A stretch of DNA of 64,000 nt from Elusimicrobia bacterium GWC2_64_44 (lineage in GTDB: Bacteria > Elusimicrobiota > Elusimicrobia > Elusimicrobiales > UBA9959). Positions 7,250 to 15,706 of this stretch are shown here, piece after piece. The notes under the pieces were generated by a model. That model saw only the letters and a program-made list of their open reading frames with translations. It did not search any database and was not told where the DNA came from. The stretch covers positions 165,513 to 229,512 of the forward strand of contig MGUG01000041.1 in assembly GCA_001799845.1 (NCBI GenBank), written 5' to 3'. The stretch's first letter is position 1, and every line of letters starts with the position of its first letter. The position numbers and the translations under genes are program-made.

Positions 7250-9090
7250 TGAAGGCGGTCGGCGTTAAAACCATGTTCTCCAAGCCAAACTTTAAGCGCT
7301 TTGCCGCCTTCCTGGGGCTGAACTTTTGCCTCTCGCTGGCTATCTGCTCCGTTTTCCTGCTGTACGCGGGCTCCCACCCGCTGGGGCTGGCTTATGCCGG
7401 CGCCGCGCTGGTCTCCAACACGGCCCTGCTGGCCGTGGCCGTGGGTATACCCGCGCTGCTGCTGTACCTGACCCGGCTGCCGGCCCTGCCCGGGGCGCTG
7501 CTGGCCGTCTACCAGCTAGGCCTGGTGACGGACGTGGCCGTATATAAGATCTTCAAGTTCCACCTGAACTCCATGGTGCTGAACCTGGTGCTGACCCCTG
7601 GCGGGCTGGAGTCGCTGGACCAGGGCTGGGGCACCAAGGCGCTCTTCGTCCTGGCCGCGGCCGGCGCCGGCGCGGCGCAGTGGTGGTTCTGGCGGCTTTC
7701 GGCCGGGGCTGCCGGCTGGCGGCTATCCACGGGCAGGCGCCCGCTGGCGCTGGCCGGCCTGCTGCTGCTGTTCGTGGCGGCCGACAAAGGGCTTTACGCC
7801 TGGGCCAATCTCTACGACGCCGTGCTGGTAACCCGCAACTCCCAGCTGTTCCCGCTCTACCAGCCGCTGCGGGTGCGCAGCTTCGCCTCCAAATACCTGG
7901 GCGTGAAGCTGGACGCCGAGGTGCGCGGGGGCATAGACGTCCGTTACTCCGGGCTGGACTATCCCAAAGCGGCGCTGCGCTCCGAGCCGCCGGCCCGCCC
8001 GCTGAACTTCGTGTTCATCGTGGTGGACTCGCTGCGGGCCGACATGCTGGACCCGGAGATCATGCCCGAGACCTGGGCCCTCGGCAAGAAGTCCGCGGTG
8101 TTCAGGAACCATTACAGCGGCGGCAACGCCACCCGCTTCGGCATCTTCTCCATGCTCTACGGGCTCTACGGTAATTACTGGTTCCCCATGCTGGGCGAGC
8201 GGCGCGGCCCCGTCTTTATAGACGAACTGAAGCGGCAGGGCTATGACCTGCGCGTCTACGCCAGCGCCAAGCTCAGCTTTCCCGAGTTCAATAAGACCTG
8301 TTTCGCAGGTGTGCCCCGGGAGGGCATCTACGACGAGCCGGCCGGCGCCAACGGCGCGGAGAAGGACCTGGGTATCTCGGAGAAGTTCCTGTCCTACCTG
8401 CGCTCGCGGGACGCTAAAAAGCCATATTTCTCTTTCATCTTCTACGACGCCTCGCACGGCAACTACGACCCGCAGCCGGGGCTGGAGAAGTTCAAGCCCG
8501 CCTTCGGCGTCAGCCAGCTGGCGCTTAACAAGGACAATGTGGGCGGGCTTTTTAACCGCTATAAGAATTCCATCCTGGGAGACGACCTGCTGGTAGGCAG
8601 GATCATCAAGGAGCTGGAGGCGCGTGGCGGCCTGAAGGATACGGCGGTGCTGGTGCTGGGCGACCACGGCGAGGCTTTCCTGGAGCGGGGCCGCTACGGC
8701 CACAACCAGGGCTACAGCCCTGAAGAGCTGCGCGTGCCGCTGGTGCTCTACCTGCCCGGCCGAGCCCCGGCCGAGCTGAAGCATCCCACCAGCCACCTCG
8801 ACATCGTACCCACGCTGCTGCCGCTCGCGGGGGTAAAGAATCCCGCGGCCGACTATGCCAGCGGGCGGTCCCTTTTCGAGGCCGCGGGGCGGCCTTACCT
8901 GACTGCGGCGTCCTGGGACACGGCCGGGCTCATAACCCCGGACGGTATACTGGAGATGCCCCTGGAAGCCTATAAAGGCGGGCTGAAGGTGTTCGACCCG
9001 GAGTACCGGGCGCTGGCCGGCAAAGAGGCCGCGCAGTTCTCGCCTCAGATCCTGCAGTTCCAGCGCGAGGCGAGGCGTTTCAGTAAATAG
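7249..9090 (+). CDS. YejM/PbgA-like inner-membrane sulfatase-family protein
   Basis: This 613-residue protein has about five membrane helices in residues 17-190 and a periplasmic alkaline-phosphatase/sulfatase domain from ~250. Seen motifs are FIVVDSLRADML (metal-ligand D260), SGGNATRFGIFSMLYGLYGNYW (T295 in the nucleophile position), LGDHGEAF and YGHNQG. The SGGNATRFGIF..YG segment matches the YejM/PbgA branch, which senses or moves lipid A in enterics, more than LtaS. Unlike E. coli YejM, which is thought to be a pseudo-hydrolase, the metal-binding residues look intact here, so catalysis such as phosphoethanolamine or glycerol-phosphate transfer is possible. The start could also be the ATG at 7273; neither has a strong ribosome-binding site. 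Confidence 0.75.
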   Translation: MKAVGVKTMFSKPNFKRFAAFLGLNFCLSLAICSVFLLYAGSHPLGLAYAGAALVSNTALLAVAVGIPALLLYLTRLPALPGALLAVYQLGLVTDVAVYKIFKFHLNSMVLNLVLTPGGLESLDQGWGTKALFVLAAAGAGAAQWWFWRLSAGAAGWRLSTGRRPLALAGLLLLFVAADKGLYAWANLYDAVLVTRNSQLFPLYQPLRVRSFASKYLGVKLDAEVRGGIDVRYSGLDYPKAALRSEPPARPLNFVFIVVDSLRADMLDPEIMPETWALGKKSAVFRNHYSGGNATRFGIFSMLYGLYGNYWFPMLGERRGPVFIDELKRQGYDLRVYASAKLSFPEFNKTCFAGVPREGIYDEPAGANGAEKDLGISEKFLSYLRSRDAKKPYFSFIFYDASHGNYDPQPGLEKFKPAFGVSQLALNKDNVGGLFNRYKNSILGDDLLVGRIIKELEARGGLKDTAVLVLGDHGEAFLERGRYGHNQGYSPEELRVPLVLYLPGRAPAELKHPTSHLDIVPTLLPLAGVKNPAADYASGRSLFEAAGRPYLTAASWDTAGLITPDGILEMPLEAYKGGLKVFDPEYRALAGKEAAQFSPQILQFQREARRFSK

Positions 9091-9106
9091 GGGCCCCGGC
9101 TCCGTT

Positions 9107-9140
9107 AACGGCCCGCTATCCCGCGGGCCGTTTTATTTTA
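9107..9140 (+). terminator. Intrinsic terminator
   Basis: 10-bp perfect stem AACGGCCCGC / GCGGGCCGTT (9107-9116 and 9123-9132) with loop TATCCC, followed by TTATTTTA. It ends the YejM-like transcript. Confidence 0.85.
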
Positions 9141-9144
9141 GGGG

Positions 9145-9173
9145 TTGAAATACGCCCCGGCGCACACTATACT
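9145..9173 (+). promoter_or_regulatory. Strong sigma70-type promoter
   Basis: TTGAAA (9145-9150), 17-base spacer, TATACT (9168-9173), directly after the upstream terminator. The predicted start near 9180 gives a leader of about 25 bases to the ATG at 9205. It also rules out the in-frame TTG at 9145 as a start codon. Confidence 0.75.
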
Positions 9174-9204
9174 ATCAAAGCGCTGTTATTACGCGCTTAT
9201 ATTT

Positions 9205-12200
9205 ATGAAGTCACGTCTGCTCCTGCTTCTCCTCTGTCTCTGGGCCGCTCCCGTTTCCGCGGAGCTGTCGGGCATTGATATACCCGGGACGAAGGATAGC
9301 GTGCGGACTGCCTGCGCCGGCATAGAGGCCGGGCTGGCGGGGGCCGAGGCGCGTTACCGCGTGCTGGCCTCTTCGGCCATGCCCGCGCCGGAGGCTTGGG
9401 CTGCCTACCGCGACGGCCTGGCCGAAACCGGCGAAGCGGTCAAGGGCGCGGACGCCTACGTTGAAGAGTTCTCAGGGCTGATGGAGGGGTTGGAAAAAGC
9501 CGACCAGAAGCCCGACGACATGAACGACCTGCGCGTGCTGCGGGCTTACGCCGAGGCGCGCCGGGACGCGGTGCAGGCGCATTACGCCGCGGCCCTGCAA
9601 AAGCTGGACCAGCTGGAAGAGCGGCTCGCTTCTTCGGTGCCGGTACCCCTGGACCCCGCCGCGGCCGATGCGGAAAAGAAGCGGCAGCTGCAGGCGGCGG
9701 AGAAAGCCCGGCAGCTGGGCGACAAGGGCCGGGAGTTCGCGGCCATCCGGCAGTTCTCGGGGCTGGACCCGCAGCGCGGCGGGGAAATGATGAATAAGTT
9801 CTTCGACGGCCTTTCCCCGGCCGAGCGCGGCGATTTCGCCGTGCGCCTGCAGGAGGCGAAAAGACCGGCCGTTAAAGGCGGCTCGGCGCTGGCGCCGGGC
9901 GCCCGCGTTCCCAAACCGCTGTACCGGCCCATGGGCGCCGTGGTGCCCGGGGTTTCCGACCCACGGGACGAGGGTTTGGCGCAAGGCCGCGCGGACGCCG
10001 GCAAGCCGGCCAGGAAAGAGAAGCCGGCGGTCACAGGCGCGGACCTGAGGCTGGGCATGTGGTCGGCCGTCGGCAAATTCTCGCCGGGGCTGGCCGCCCC
10101 GCACCTGCGCGAGGCCTCGCTGGAGCAGGCCGCAGGGGCCAAGGCGGACTGGCTGGGCAAGAAGCGCCAGGATTTCCTGGCCCTCGCAGCCGGGGCCAAG
10201 AGCCCCGAAGAGAGGGCGGGACACGAGCGGACGGCGGCCGGCATAGACGCCCTGCTCGCCAAGCGCGGCCCGATAGGGGAGCTCGGCGGCGCCGGCGAGC
10301 GCGGCGAGGCGCTGGGAGAGTGGAACAGCTCCGTCACCCGCCTGCTGGACGGCTCCCAGGAGGGCAAGACCGAGCGGGAGCTGCTGGAGCGCAAAGGCGC
10401 GCTGGACGCGCAGTACGCCGCGCTGAAGACCGACGCCGAACGGGCGAAGTGGCTCAAAGAGCGCGGCGCGGAATACGACGAGAACGGCGGCCGGCTGGCG
10501 GCCTTCTACCAGGGCAACCGGGAATATCTGGCCGCCCGCGCGGCCGCCGCCGAGTCGCAGCGGTTCCTGCGGGCGAGCCTCCCGAATTTCAGCGACGGCA
10601 CCAACTTCACCGCCGGCGAGCTGGGTCTGCCGCTGCCGCCCGGCCAGAAAGTCTCCGTCTCCGCGCTCAAGGACGGCCCGCGCGGGGTCTCCTATACCGG
10701 CGCCGACGGGCTGGCGCATTTCCAGAGCTTCGACGACACGGTGCGCGTCAACGAATTCCTCGACGCTTCCGGCGGGAAGCGCTCGCTCGAGATGCGGGTG
10801 GCCGCCGACGGCACGGTTAACAGCGCCGAGCGCCTGCCCGGCGGCCAGCTGCTCAAGACCGAGCAGCGCCGGCCGGACGGCACGCTGACCGTCGAAGTCT
10901 ACGGCCCCGACGGCAAGGCCGCCGCCTCCCGGCTTACCCGGCCTGACGGCTCTTCGGTGGAGGCGCAGGTGCTGGGCAAGGAAGGCGTGAAGCGCGTGAT
11001 CTACACCGACGCCAAGGGCGCGGCCACCTGGGAGGCAGCTTCCGTTGCCGGCGGCTATCCCAAACAGAGCGGCCGTATCGTCGGCGGGGTGATGGTGCTC
11101 GACAGGCTGGAGCTGGACCCGAAGACGGCCAAGGTCCGGACCGGCGATTATATCCTTGAGACCAGGGTGGAAGGCAAGCCCCAGGGCCTGGAGGTGGACG
11201 CCGAGGCCATCAAGCGCCTGCCGGAGGCGCAGCGCGCCGCCGCCGCGCGGGAGGCGGCGGACGCCCTCGCCCCCGGCGACAAGCACCGGGCCGGGCCGCT
11301 GGCCCAGTTCATCAACCAGGCCTCGCGCCAGGGCGGGCCGGGCGGGCAGACCTCTATCATAGCGGCGAAAGACGACAAGGGGAACCCGGTTTACCTGGCC
11401 AGGATCACCTACGCCGACGGTTCGTTCAAGGAGGTGCTGGGCCAGTGGGACAAGTTGTCAAAAGCCGAAGCGGCGGGGCTGCCCAGCGACGTGGGCCTGA
11501 ACATCAGCGTGCGCTCCGGGGCGACTGAGAAGGACCTGGCCGAGCGGCAGTACCTGAAGCTCTTCAGGTTCTGCGGCGACAACGTTACCGACCGCTACGG
11601 CGCCGAAAGCCGCGTCACCGGCAACTGGTTCGTCGGCTACGGGGCCGAGGCCGACAACTACGTGCACCGCAGCTACAGCGGGACCAACAGGGATTTCAAG
11701 ACGATCCACACCGGCACCGAGGAGCTCTTCACCAGCCCGAGCATCTTCGGCCACGCCGGCAACGCCGTCGGCACCCTGGGCAAAGGCGCCGTGCAGCTTA
11801 CCGGCTCGGCCATAGCGGTGGTGGGCGCGGGCACCGTGGGCTGGGCCGACAAGCATTTGCAGGCCGAGTTCCTGGAGCGCGCCAAATCGAATTTCTACGG
11901 CAACGACGTCAGCCGCACGCTGGGCCGGGATTACCTGGGCGACCGCTACACCGAAGGCTACGCCGGCATGAAGGTCGACGATACCCGCAATATCCAGAAC
12001 GTCGGCAGCGAGATGGCCTCGATGGGGCGCCCCACGCTGGGCGCGGTACTGCAGGGCGGCGTCGAGTTCTCCAACGGCGTGGCGACTTCGCTGATAACCG
12101 CCCCGCTGGGCGGGCCCGTGACGGGCGCGCTGGGCAAGACCGGCACCGTCGGCGCTACTGTAGCCAACGTGGCCGGCAAGGGCTACGGCGCCTACAAGAG

Positions 12201-12915
12201 CGTCAAGGGCGTTTACGATACCGGCGCCGCCGGGGTGGAGTTCGTGCAGGCCTACCGCGCCTTCGACGAGCACGACCCGGCCAGCAAGGAGCGCTACTAC
12301 GCCGCCGTCACCGACCTGACCGCCAAGGGCCTCAACGCGCCCAAGACCGTCAGCGGCGCCTTCAAGCTGGCCGAGACGGCTAAGGACGTGCGCGGCGCGC
12401 TCTCCGGCAAGGGGCCCTCGCCGATACTCGGCGCGGACGGCAAGCCCTACCAGGCGCCGCCGGCCGAACTGAGCGACTTCCGCAAGTTCATGCTGGGCAA
12501 GAACGAGCCGGGCATGCTCACGCGCGTGATGACCAAGGACCTCGGCGGCGGGCTGGACCCGAAGATCAACATAGACCTCTCCAATAACCCCGTCTCCAGG
12601 GCGGTGAACGCCGTGGACAGGTGGGCCACAGCCAAGGTGGACAGGTGGAGCGGCAAGGACAGTGAGATCGCCAAGCCCGGGCTTATAATACCGGGCCAGG
12701 CAATACCGAACCCCGACGCGAAGATAGTGGTCCCCGGGCAGGCGGTGCCGAGGCCCGAGGCGAAGATAATAGTTCCGGGGCAGGCGGCCGCGAAGCCGGA
12801 CGCCGTGATAATAATACCCGGGCAGGCCGTGCCGCGGCCCGACGTCAAGATAGTGATCCCGGGACAGGTGGAGCCCAGGCCCGACGTGAAGCTGGTGCTG
12901 CCCGGCGGCGACTAG
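9205..12915 (+). CDS. Large exported protein with C-terminal IPGQ repeats
   Basis: About 1,236 residues starting from ATG at 9205, chosen because a signal peptide follows at once (MKSRLLLLLLCLWAAPVSAE) and a promoter precedes it. Residues ~20-450 are charged and Ala-rich, likely helical or coiled coil. The middle (~460-720) has short beta-like repeats of the kind DGTLTVEVYGPDGKAAASRLTRPDGS, reminiscent of YD or MORN-like repeats. A hydrophobic, Gly/Ala-rich stretch near 870-1,010 (VGTLGKGAVQLTGSAIAVVGAGTVGW and others) could contact a membrane. The tail is about six copies of a ~16-residue unit. Overall it resembles a surface or polymorphic-toxin-type scaffold, but no toxin or enzyme domain is recognisable. 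Its stop codon overlaps the stop of the convergent gene within CTAG. Confidence 0.7.
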   Translation: MKSRLLLLLLCLWAAPVSAELSGIDIPGTKDSVRTACAGIEAGLAGAEARYRVLASSAMPAPEAWAAYRDGLAETGEAVKGADAYVEEFSGLMEGLEKADQKPDDMNDLRVLRAYAEARRDAVQAHYAAALQKLDQLEERLASSVPVPLDPAAADAEKKRQLQAAEKARQLGDKGREFAAIRQFSGLDPQRGGEMMNKFFDGLSPAERGDFAVRLQEAKRPAVKGGSALAPGARVPKPLYRPMGAVVPGVSDPRDEGLAQGRADAGKPARKEKPAVTGADLRLGMWSAVGKFSPGLAAPHLREASLEQAAGAKADWLGKKRQDFLALAAGAKSPEERAGHERTAAGIDALLAKRGPIGELGGAGERGEALGEWNSSVTRLLDGSQEGKTERELLERKGALDAQYAALKTDAERAKWLKERGAEYDENGGRLAAFYQGNREYLAARAAAAESQRFLRASLPNFSDGTNFTAGELGLPLPPGQKVSVSALKDGPRGVSYTGADGLAHFQSFDDTVRVNEFLDASGGKRSLEMRVAADGTVNSAERLPGGQLLKTEQRRPDGTLTVEVYGPDGKAAASRLTRPDGSSVEAQVLGKEGVKRVIYTDAKGAATWEAASVAGGYPKQSGRIVGGVMVLDRLELDPKTAKVRTGDYILETRVEGKPQGLEVDAEAIKRLPEAQRAAAAREAADALAPGDKHRAGPLAQFINQASRQGGPGGQTSIIAAKDDKGNPVYLARITYADGSFKEVLGQWDKLSKAEAAGLPSDVGLNISVRSGATEKDLAERQYLKLFRFCGDNVTDRYGAESRVTGNWFVGYGAEADNYVHRSYSGTNRDFKTIHTGTEELFTSPSIFGHAGNAVGTLGKGAVQLTGSAIAVVGAGTVGWADKHLQAEFLERAKSNFYGNDVSRTLGRDYLGDRYTEGYAGMKVDDTRNIQNVGSEMASMGRPTLGAVLQGGVEFSNGVATSLITAPLGGPVTGALGKTGTVGATVANVAGKGYGAYKSVKGVYDTGAAGVEFVQAYRAFDEHDPASKERYYAAVTDLTAKGLNAPKTVSGAFKLAETAKDVRGALSGKGPSPILGADGKPYQAPPAELSDFRKFMLGKNEPGMLTRVMTKDLGGGLDPKINIDLSNNPVSRAVNAVDRWATAKVDRWSGKDSEIAKPGLIIPGQAIPNPDAKIVVPGQAVPRPEAKIIVPGQAAAKPDAVIIIPGQAVPRPDVKIVIPGQVEPRPDVKLVLPGGD
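12676..12909 (+). repeat. Tandem 16-residue coding repeat
   Basis: Roughly six in-frame copies of a 48-base unit encoding the pattern (D/K)xxIIxPGQAxPxP with Asp/Glu variants. The protein ends with the last partial copy (VLPGGD). The consensus is VPGQAVPRPDAKI-like. Pro/Gly spacing suggests an extended stalk or binding tail. Confidence 0.8.
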
Positions 12916-13268
12916 GCGCCTTCGGCCCTGTCCCTGGCCCGCGCCCTCGCGCGGGCTTTGCTTTTTCTGTGCTTTTCTATCTCCCGCAGGCGCTCCGAGG
13001 TTTCGGGGGAGATCTTGAGTTCTATCTCGTCCACCAGCTCCCTCAGGGCGAGGAAGCGGTTGACCGAGCGCTTGCGCTCGCGCTGGCAGCGCACGACGAG
13101 GCCCAGCGGCGCGTAGCGCAGCAGCACGGCGTTGGAGGTCTTGTTGATCTTCTGGCCGCCCTTGCCGCTGCCGCGGGTGAACTGCTCGTCCACCAGGCGC
13201 AGGTCGATCTTGAGCCGGGCGATGCGCTCTTTGAGCGCCTGCGCCTTGGCCGGCGTGATGTCCGACAT
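12912..13268 (-). CDS. Small GGQ-domain release-factor-like protein
   Basis: This 118-residue protein carries the RF-1 domain with the GGQ motif (TRGSGKGGQKINKTSNAVLL; G37-G38-Q39), the peptidyl-tRNA-hydrolysing loop of release factors. It ends with a very basic Arg/Ala/Lys tail (HRKSKARARARARDRAEGA), as in ArfB/C12orf65-type rescue factors that insert the tail into the mRNA channel. It lacks stop-codon-recognition domains, so a ribosome-rescue role is likely by family knowledge. The start is the ATG at 13268, 20 bases after the rel stop. A longer frame through this region is only the shifted frame of rel. It is co-transcribed with rel. Confidence 0.85.
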   Translation of the reverse strand: MSDITPAKAQALKERIARLKIDLRLVDEQFTRGSGKGGQKINKTSNAVLLRYAPLGLVVRCQRERKRSVNRFLALRELVDEIELKISPETSERLREIEKHRKSKARARARARDRAEGA

Positions 13269-13288
13269 TTCCGGGAAATTCACTTGCT

Positions 13289-14731
13289 CTACTCCAGCGG
13301 CTGGCCGTGCTCGCGCAGGTACTTGCGGATATGGGAGCGCGCGCCGGCGGTCTTCACCGTGCCCAGCCAGTCCTTCTTCGGGGCGGAATTCTTGCGCGTC
13401 ACTATCTCGCAGATGTCGCCGCTCTTCATGGGGTGGTCGAGGCGCACCATCTTGTTGTTCACCTTGGCGCCTATGCAGGTGTTGCCGATGTCGGTGTGGA
13501 TGGAATAGGCGAAATCTATGGGCGTGGCGTCCACCGGCAGGGGTTTCACGTCGCCCTTGGGCGTGAAGATGAAGATCTGGTCGAGCTCCAGGTCGGTCTT
13601 GAAGCTCTCGATGAACTCGCGCGGGCTGGAGAGGTCCTGCAGCCATTCCATCCACTGCCGCAGCCAGTTCAGTTTTTCGTCGAGGTGCTTGTCGGCGCCC
13701 TTGTCGCCCAGCTTGTAGCGCCAGTGAGCGGCGATGCCGTACTCCGAGGTGTGGTGCATGTCCTCGGTGCGGATCTGGATCTCTATGACCTCGCCCGAGG
13801 CCGCCATGACGCTCGTGTGCAGGCTCTGGTAGAGGTTCATCTTGGGCACGGCGATATAGTCGGTGAAGGAGCCCGCCACCGGCTTGAAGACCGAGTGCAC
13901 CGTGCCCAGCAGCGCGTAGCAGTTGATGACGGTGTCGGTGATGACGCGCACGGCGAGGGCGTCCTGGATCTCCTCGAAAGGCTTCTCCTGGCGCAGCATC
14001 TTGCGGTAGATGGAGTAGAGGTTCTTCACGCGGGCCAGCACGCGGTGCGGCACCTGCGCGCCGGCGAGGTGGGCCTCGAGCTCCTTCTTGAAATTCTCCA
14101 GCAGCTTCTCGCGCATGGCGTAGCGCAGCTGCACCTTGGCCAGCAGGCTCTGGTACTCGTCGGGGTGCAGGTACTTGAAAGAGAGGTCCTCGAGCTCCGA
14201 CTTCAGGTGAAAGATGCCCAGGCGCTGCGCGAGGGGGGCGTAAAGGGAAATGGTCTCGTGGCTGATCTCCAGCTGCTTCTCGCGCGATAAAAAGTTCAGC
14301 GTGCGCATGTTGTGCAGGCGGTCGGCCAGTTTGATCACTATGACGCGGATGTCCTTGGCTGTGGCCAGGATCATCTTGCGCCAGTTCTCGGCCTGCGCCT
14401 CGTCGCGCGAGGAGAACTTCAGCGTCTCTATCTTGGTCACGCCGGCCACCAGCGCGTAGATCTCCTTGCCGAACTCCTTCTCGAAGGTCTCGTGCGGGAT
14501 CTTGGTGTCCTCCAGCACGTCGTGCAGCAGGCCGGCCGCTACGGTCTCCAGGTCCATCTTGAAGTCCACGAGTATTTCCGCCACGGCCGCGCAGTGCACG
14601 AAGTATTTTTCGCCGGAGGCGCGCTTCTGCTCCTGGTGCGCCTCGCAGGAGTAGTTCCACGCGTACTCCAGCACGGTGGTGTCCTGCGAGGAATATTCGC
14701 GGAATTTCTTGAGCAGCTCGTCTAGTTCCAT
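13289..14731 (-). CDS. Short Rel/SpoT-family (p)ppGpp synthetase/hydrolase
   Basis: This 480-residue protein has an intact HD hydrolase domain (YFVHCAAVAEIL, LLHDVLEDT, IKLADRLHNMRTL; residues ~27-155). A synthetase domain follows at ~225-345 (RVKNLYSIYRKM, FTDYIAVPKMNLYQSLHTSV, VIEIQIRTEDMHH...GIAAHWRYK), then a TGS domain at ~380-450. Family members of ~700-750 residues continue with helical, zinc-finger/CC and ACT domains. Here the protein stops about 30 residues after TGS. Both catalytic halves look complete, so it should make and degrade (p)ppGpp. The missing C-terminus normally mediates ribosome sensing. The downstream release-factor-like gene follows cleanly, so this is not an obvious frameshift. 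Confidence 0.85.
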   Translation of the reverse strand: MELDELLKKFREYSSQDTTVLEYAWNYSCEAHQEQKRASGEKYFVHCAAVAEILVDFKMDLETVAAGLLHDVLEDTKIPHETFEKEFGKEIYALVAGVTKIETLKFSSRDEAQAENWRKMILATAKDIRVIVIKLADRLHNMRTLNFLSREKQLEISHETISLYAPLAQRLGIFHLKSELEDLSFKYLHPDEYQSLLAKVQLRYAMREKLLENFKKELEAHLAGAQVPHRVLARVKNLYSIYRKMLRQEKPFEEIQDALAVRVITDTVINCYALLGTVHSVFKPVAGSFTDYIAVPKMNLYQSLHTSVMAASGEVIEIQIRTEDMHHTSEYGIAAHWRYKLGDKGADKHLDEKLNWLRQWMEWLQDLSSPREFIESFKTDLELDQIFIFTPKGDVKPLPVDATPIDFAYSIHTDIGNTCIGAKVNNKMVRLDHPMKSGDICEIVTRKNSAPKKDWLGTVKTAGARSHIRKYLREHGQPLE

Positions 14732-14735
14732 GTTG

Positions 14736-15455
14736 TCAGTCTCCGAAGTAGCGTATCAGCATTACCGTGGCGAAGCCGAGCGGGAAGATGGCCGGCGTGA
14801 GGCGGTCGTAGGCCTTATGCAGGCGCGGCAGGATGTCGGCCATGGCGATATAGAGGAAGGAGCCGCCGCTGAGGCCCAGCGCGAAGGCCTCGGCGCCGGG
14901 CGGAAGGTTGCGGATCAGCGGGGCGGCTATGAAGGCGCCGGCGGGGGTGGCCGCCGCCAGCAGCAGGCTGAACCTGAAGGCCTGCTCCCTGGTGCGGCCC
15001 GCGTGCAGCAGCAATGACACCAGCGTGATGCCGTCGGCGAACTTGTGCAGTACCACACCCAGCGCGACGTTCAGCCCCGCCACGGCGCCCGGAGAGAAGC
15101 CGACCGCTATGTTGAAGCCGTCGAGCAGGGAGTGGAGGCCCATGGCCAGCAGGGCGGCCGCCCCGAGGTGGTGGACGTGGCAGTCTTCCATAAACTCGCT
15201 GCAGGAGCTGTGCGCCGCGAAGGTCTCCAGAGTGAACAGCGCCAGCAGCGCGGTCAGCGCGCCGTAGGCGACGGCGTTGGGGGAGAGCGCCGCGCCCTCG
15301 GGCAGGATGTCCAGCAGCGCGGCGGAGACCAGCACGCCCGCGGCGTAGGCCAGCGCCCGCGCCAGGAAGGTCTTGCTGAAGCCGCCGAATTTAAGGACCG
15401 CGCCGGCCCCGGCCAACGTGAAGATCACGGCGATAATGCTGAAAATAATTACCAT
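14736..15455 (-). CDS. ZIP-family metal (zinc) transporter
   Basis: About 239 residues with seven or eight hydrophobic segments. ZIP metal-site motifs appear in the two core helices: MGLHSLLDGFNIAVGF and VVLHKFADGITLVSLL, with His/Asp ligands. A His-containing loop (CSEFMEDCHVHHLG) precedes them. ZIP proteins carry Zn2+ or related divalent metals into the cytoplasm. The start is set at ATG 15455, because the upstream in-frame extension is Arg/Pro/Ala-rich, lies in the repeat element and lacks transporter features. The gene ends four bases before the rel start, so rel and the release-factor gene may be read from the same transcript. Confidence 0.85.
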   Translation of the reverse strand: MVIIFSIIAVIFTLAGAGAVLKFGGFSKTFLARALAYAAGVLVSAALLDILPEGAALSPNAVAYGALTALLALFTLETFAAHSSCSEFMEDCHVHHLGAAALLAMGLHSLLDGFNIAVGFSPGAVAGLNVALGVVLHKFADGITLVSLLLHAGRTREQAFRFSLLLAAATPAGAFIAAPLIRNLPPGAEAFALGLSGGSFLYIAMADILPRLHKAYDRLTPAIFPLGFATVMLIRYFGD

Positions 15456-15483
15456 AAAAATCGCTTTAAGAATATCGGATGGG

Positions 15484-15699
15484 GCCGGTGAGGCACGCCC
15501 GGCTCGCTCATAAGCGGCCGCGGCAGAAGAGGGCCTGCGGTCCTCCGCCGGCGGAGAACGAGGACCTGTCGCTGCGCTCCATCCGTCGCGCACACAGTGC
15601 GCTCCTCAAACAATCTCCGCCGCCGCCCTAATGATAGGCGGTCCGCTTCGGACCTTGGCCCTGCGGCCTAAAATCGCTCGCCGGGCGTGCCTCACCGGC
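15484..15699. repeat. 216-bp element with 20-bp terminal inverted repeats
   Basis: Perfect 20-bp arms at 15484-15503 (GCCGGTGAGGCACGCCCGGC) and 15680-15699, 176 bases apart, filling the gap between the ZIP gene and msbA. Inside are a 12-bp palindrome TCCGCCGGCGGA (15545-15556), a hairpin GCGCAC-ACA-GTGCGC (15588-15602) and a hairpin GGTCCG-CTT-CGGACC (15640-15654). The GCGCAC..GTGCGC core also occurs at 34326-34340 inside the lpxC-lpxD element. No protein is encoded. Confidence 0.8.
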
Positions 15700-15706
15700 G
15701 AAGCCT

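Noticed and set aside
9145..9204. In-frame TTG at 9145 as start of the large exported protein
   Set aside because: That TTG is part of the -35 box; the ATG at 9205 is followed directly by a signal peptide.
12912..14660. Single 580-residue minus-strand protein covering rel and the release-factor-like gene
   Set aside because: Most of it is the shifted frame of rel; only the part after ATG 13268 has a recognised domain (GGQ).
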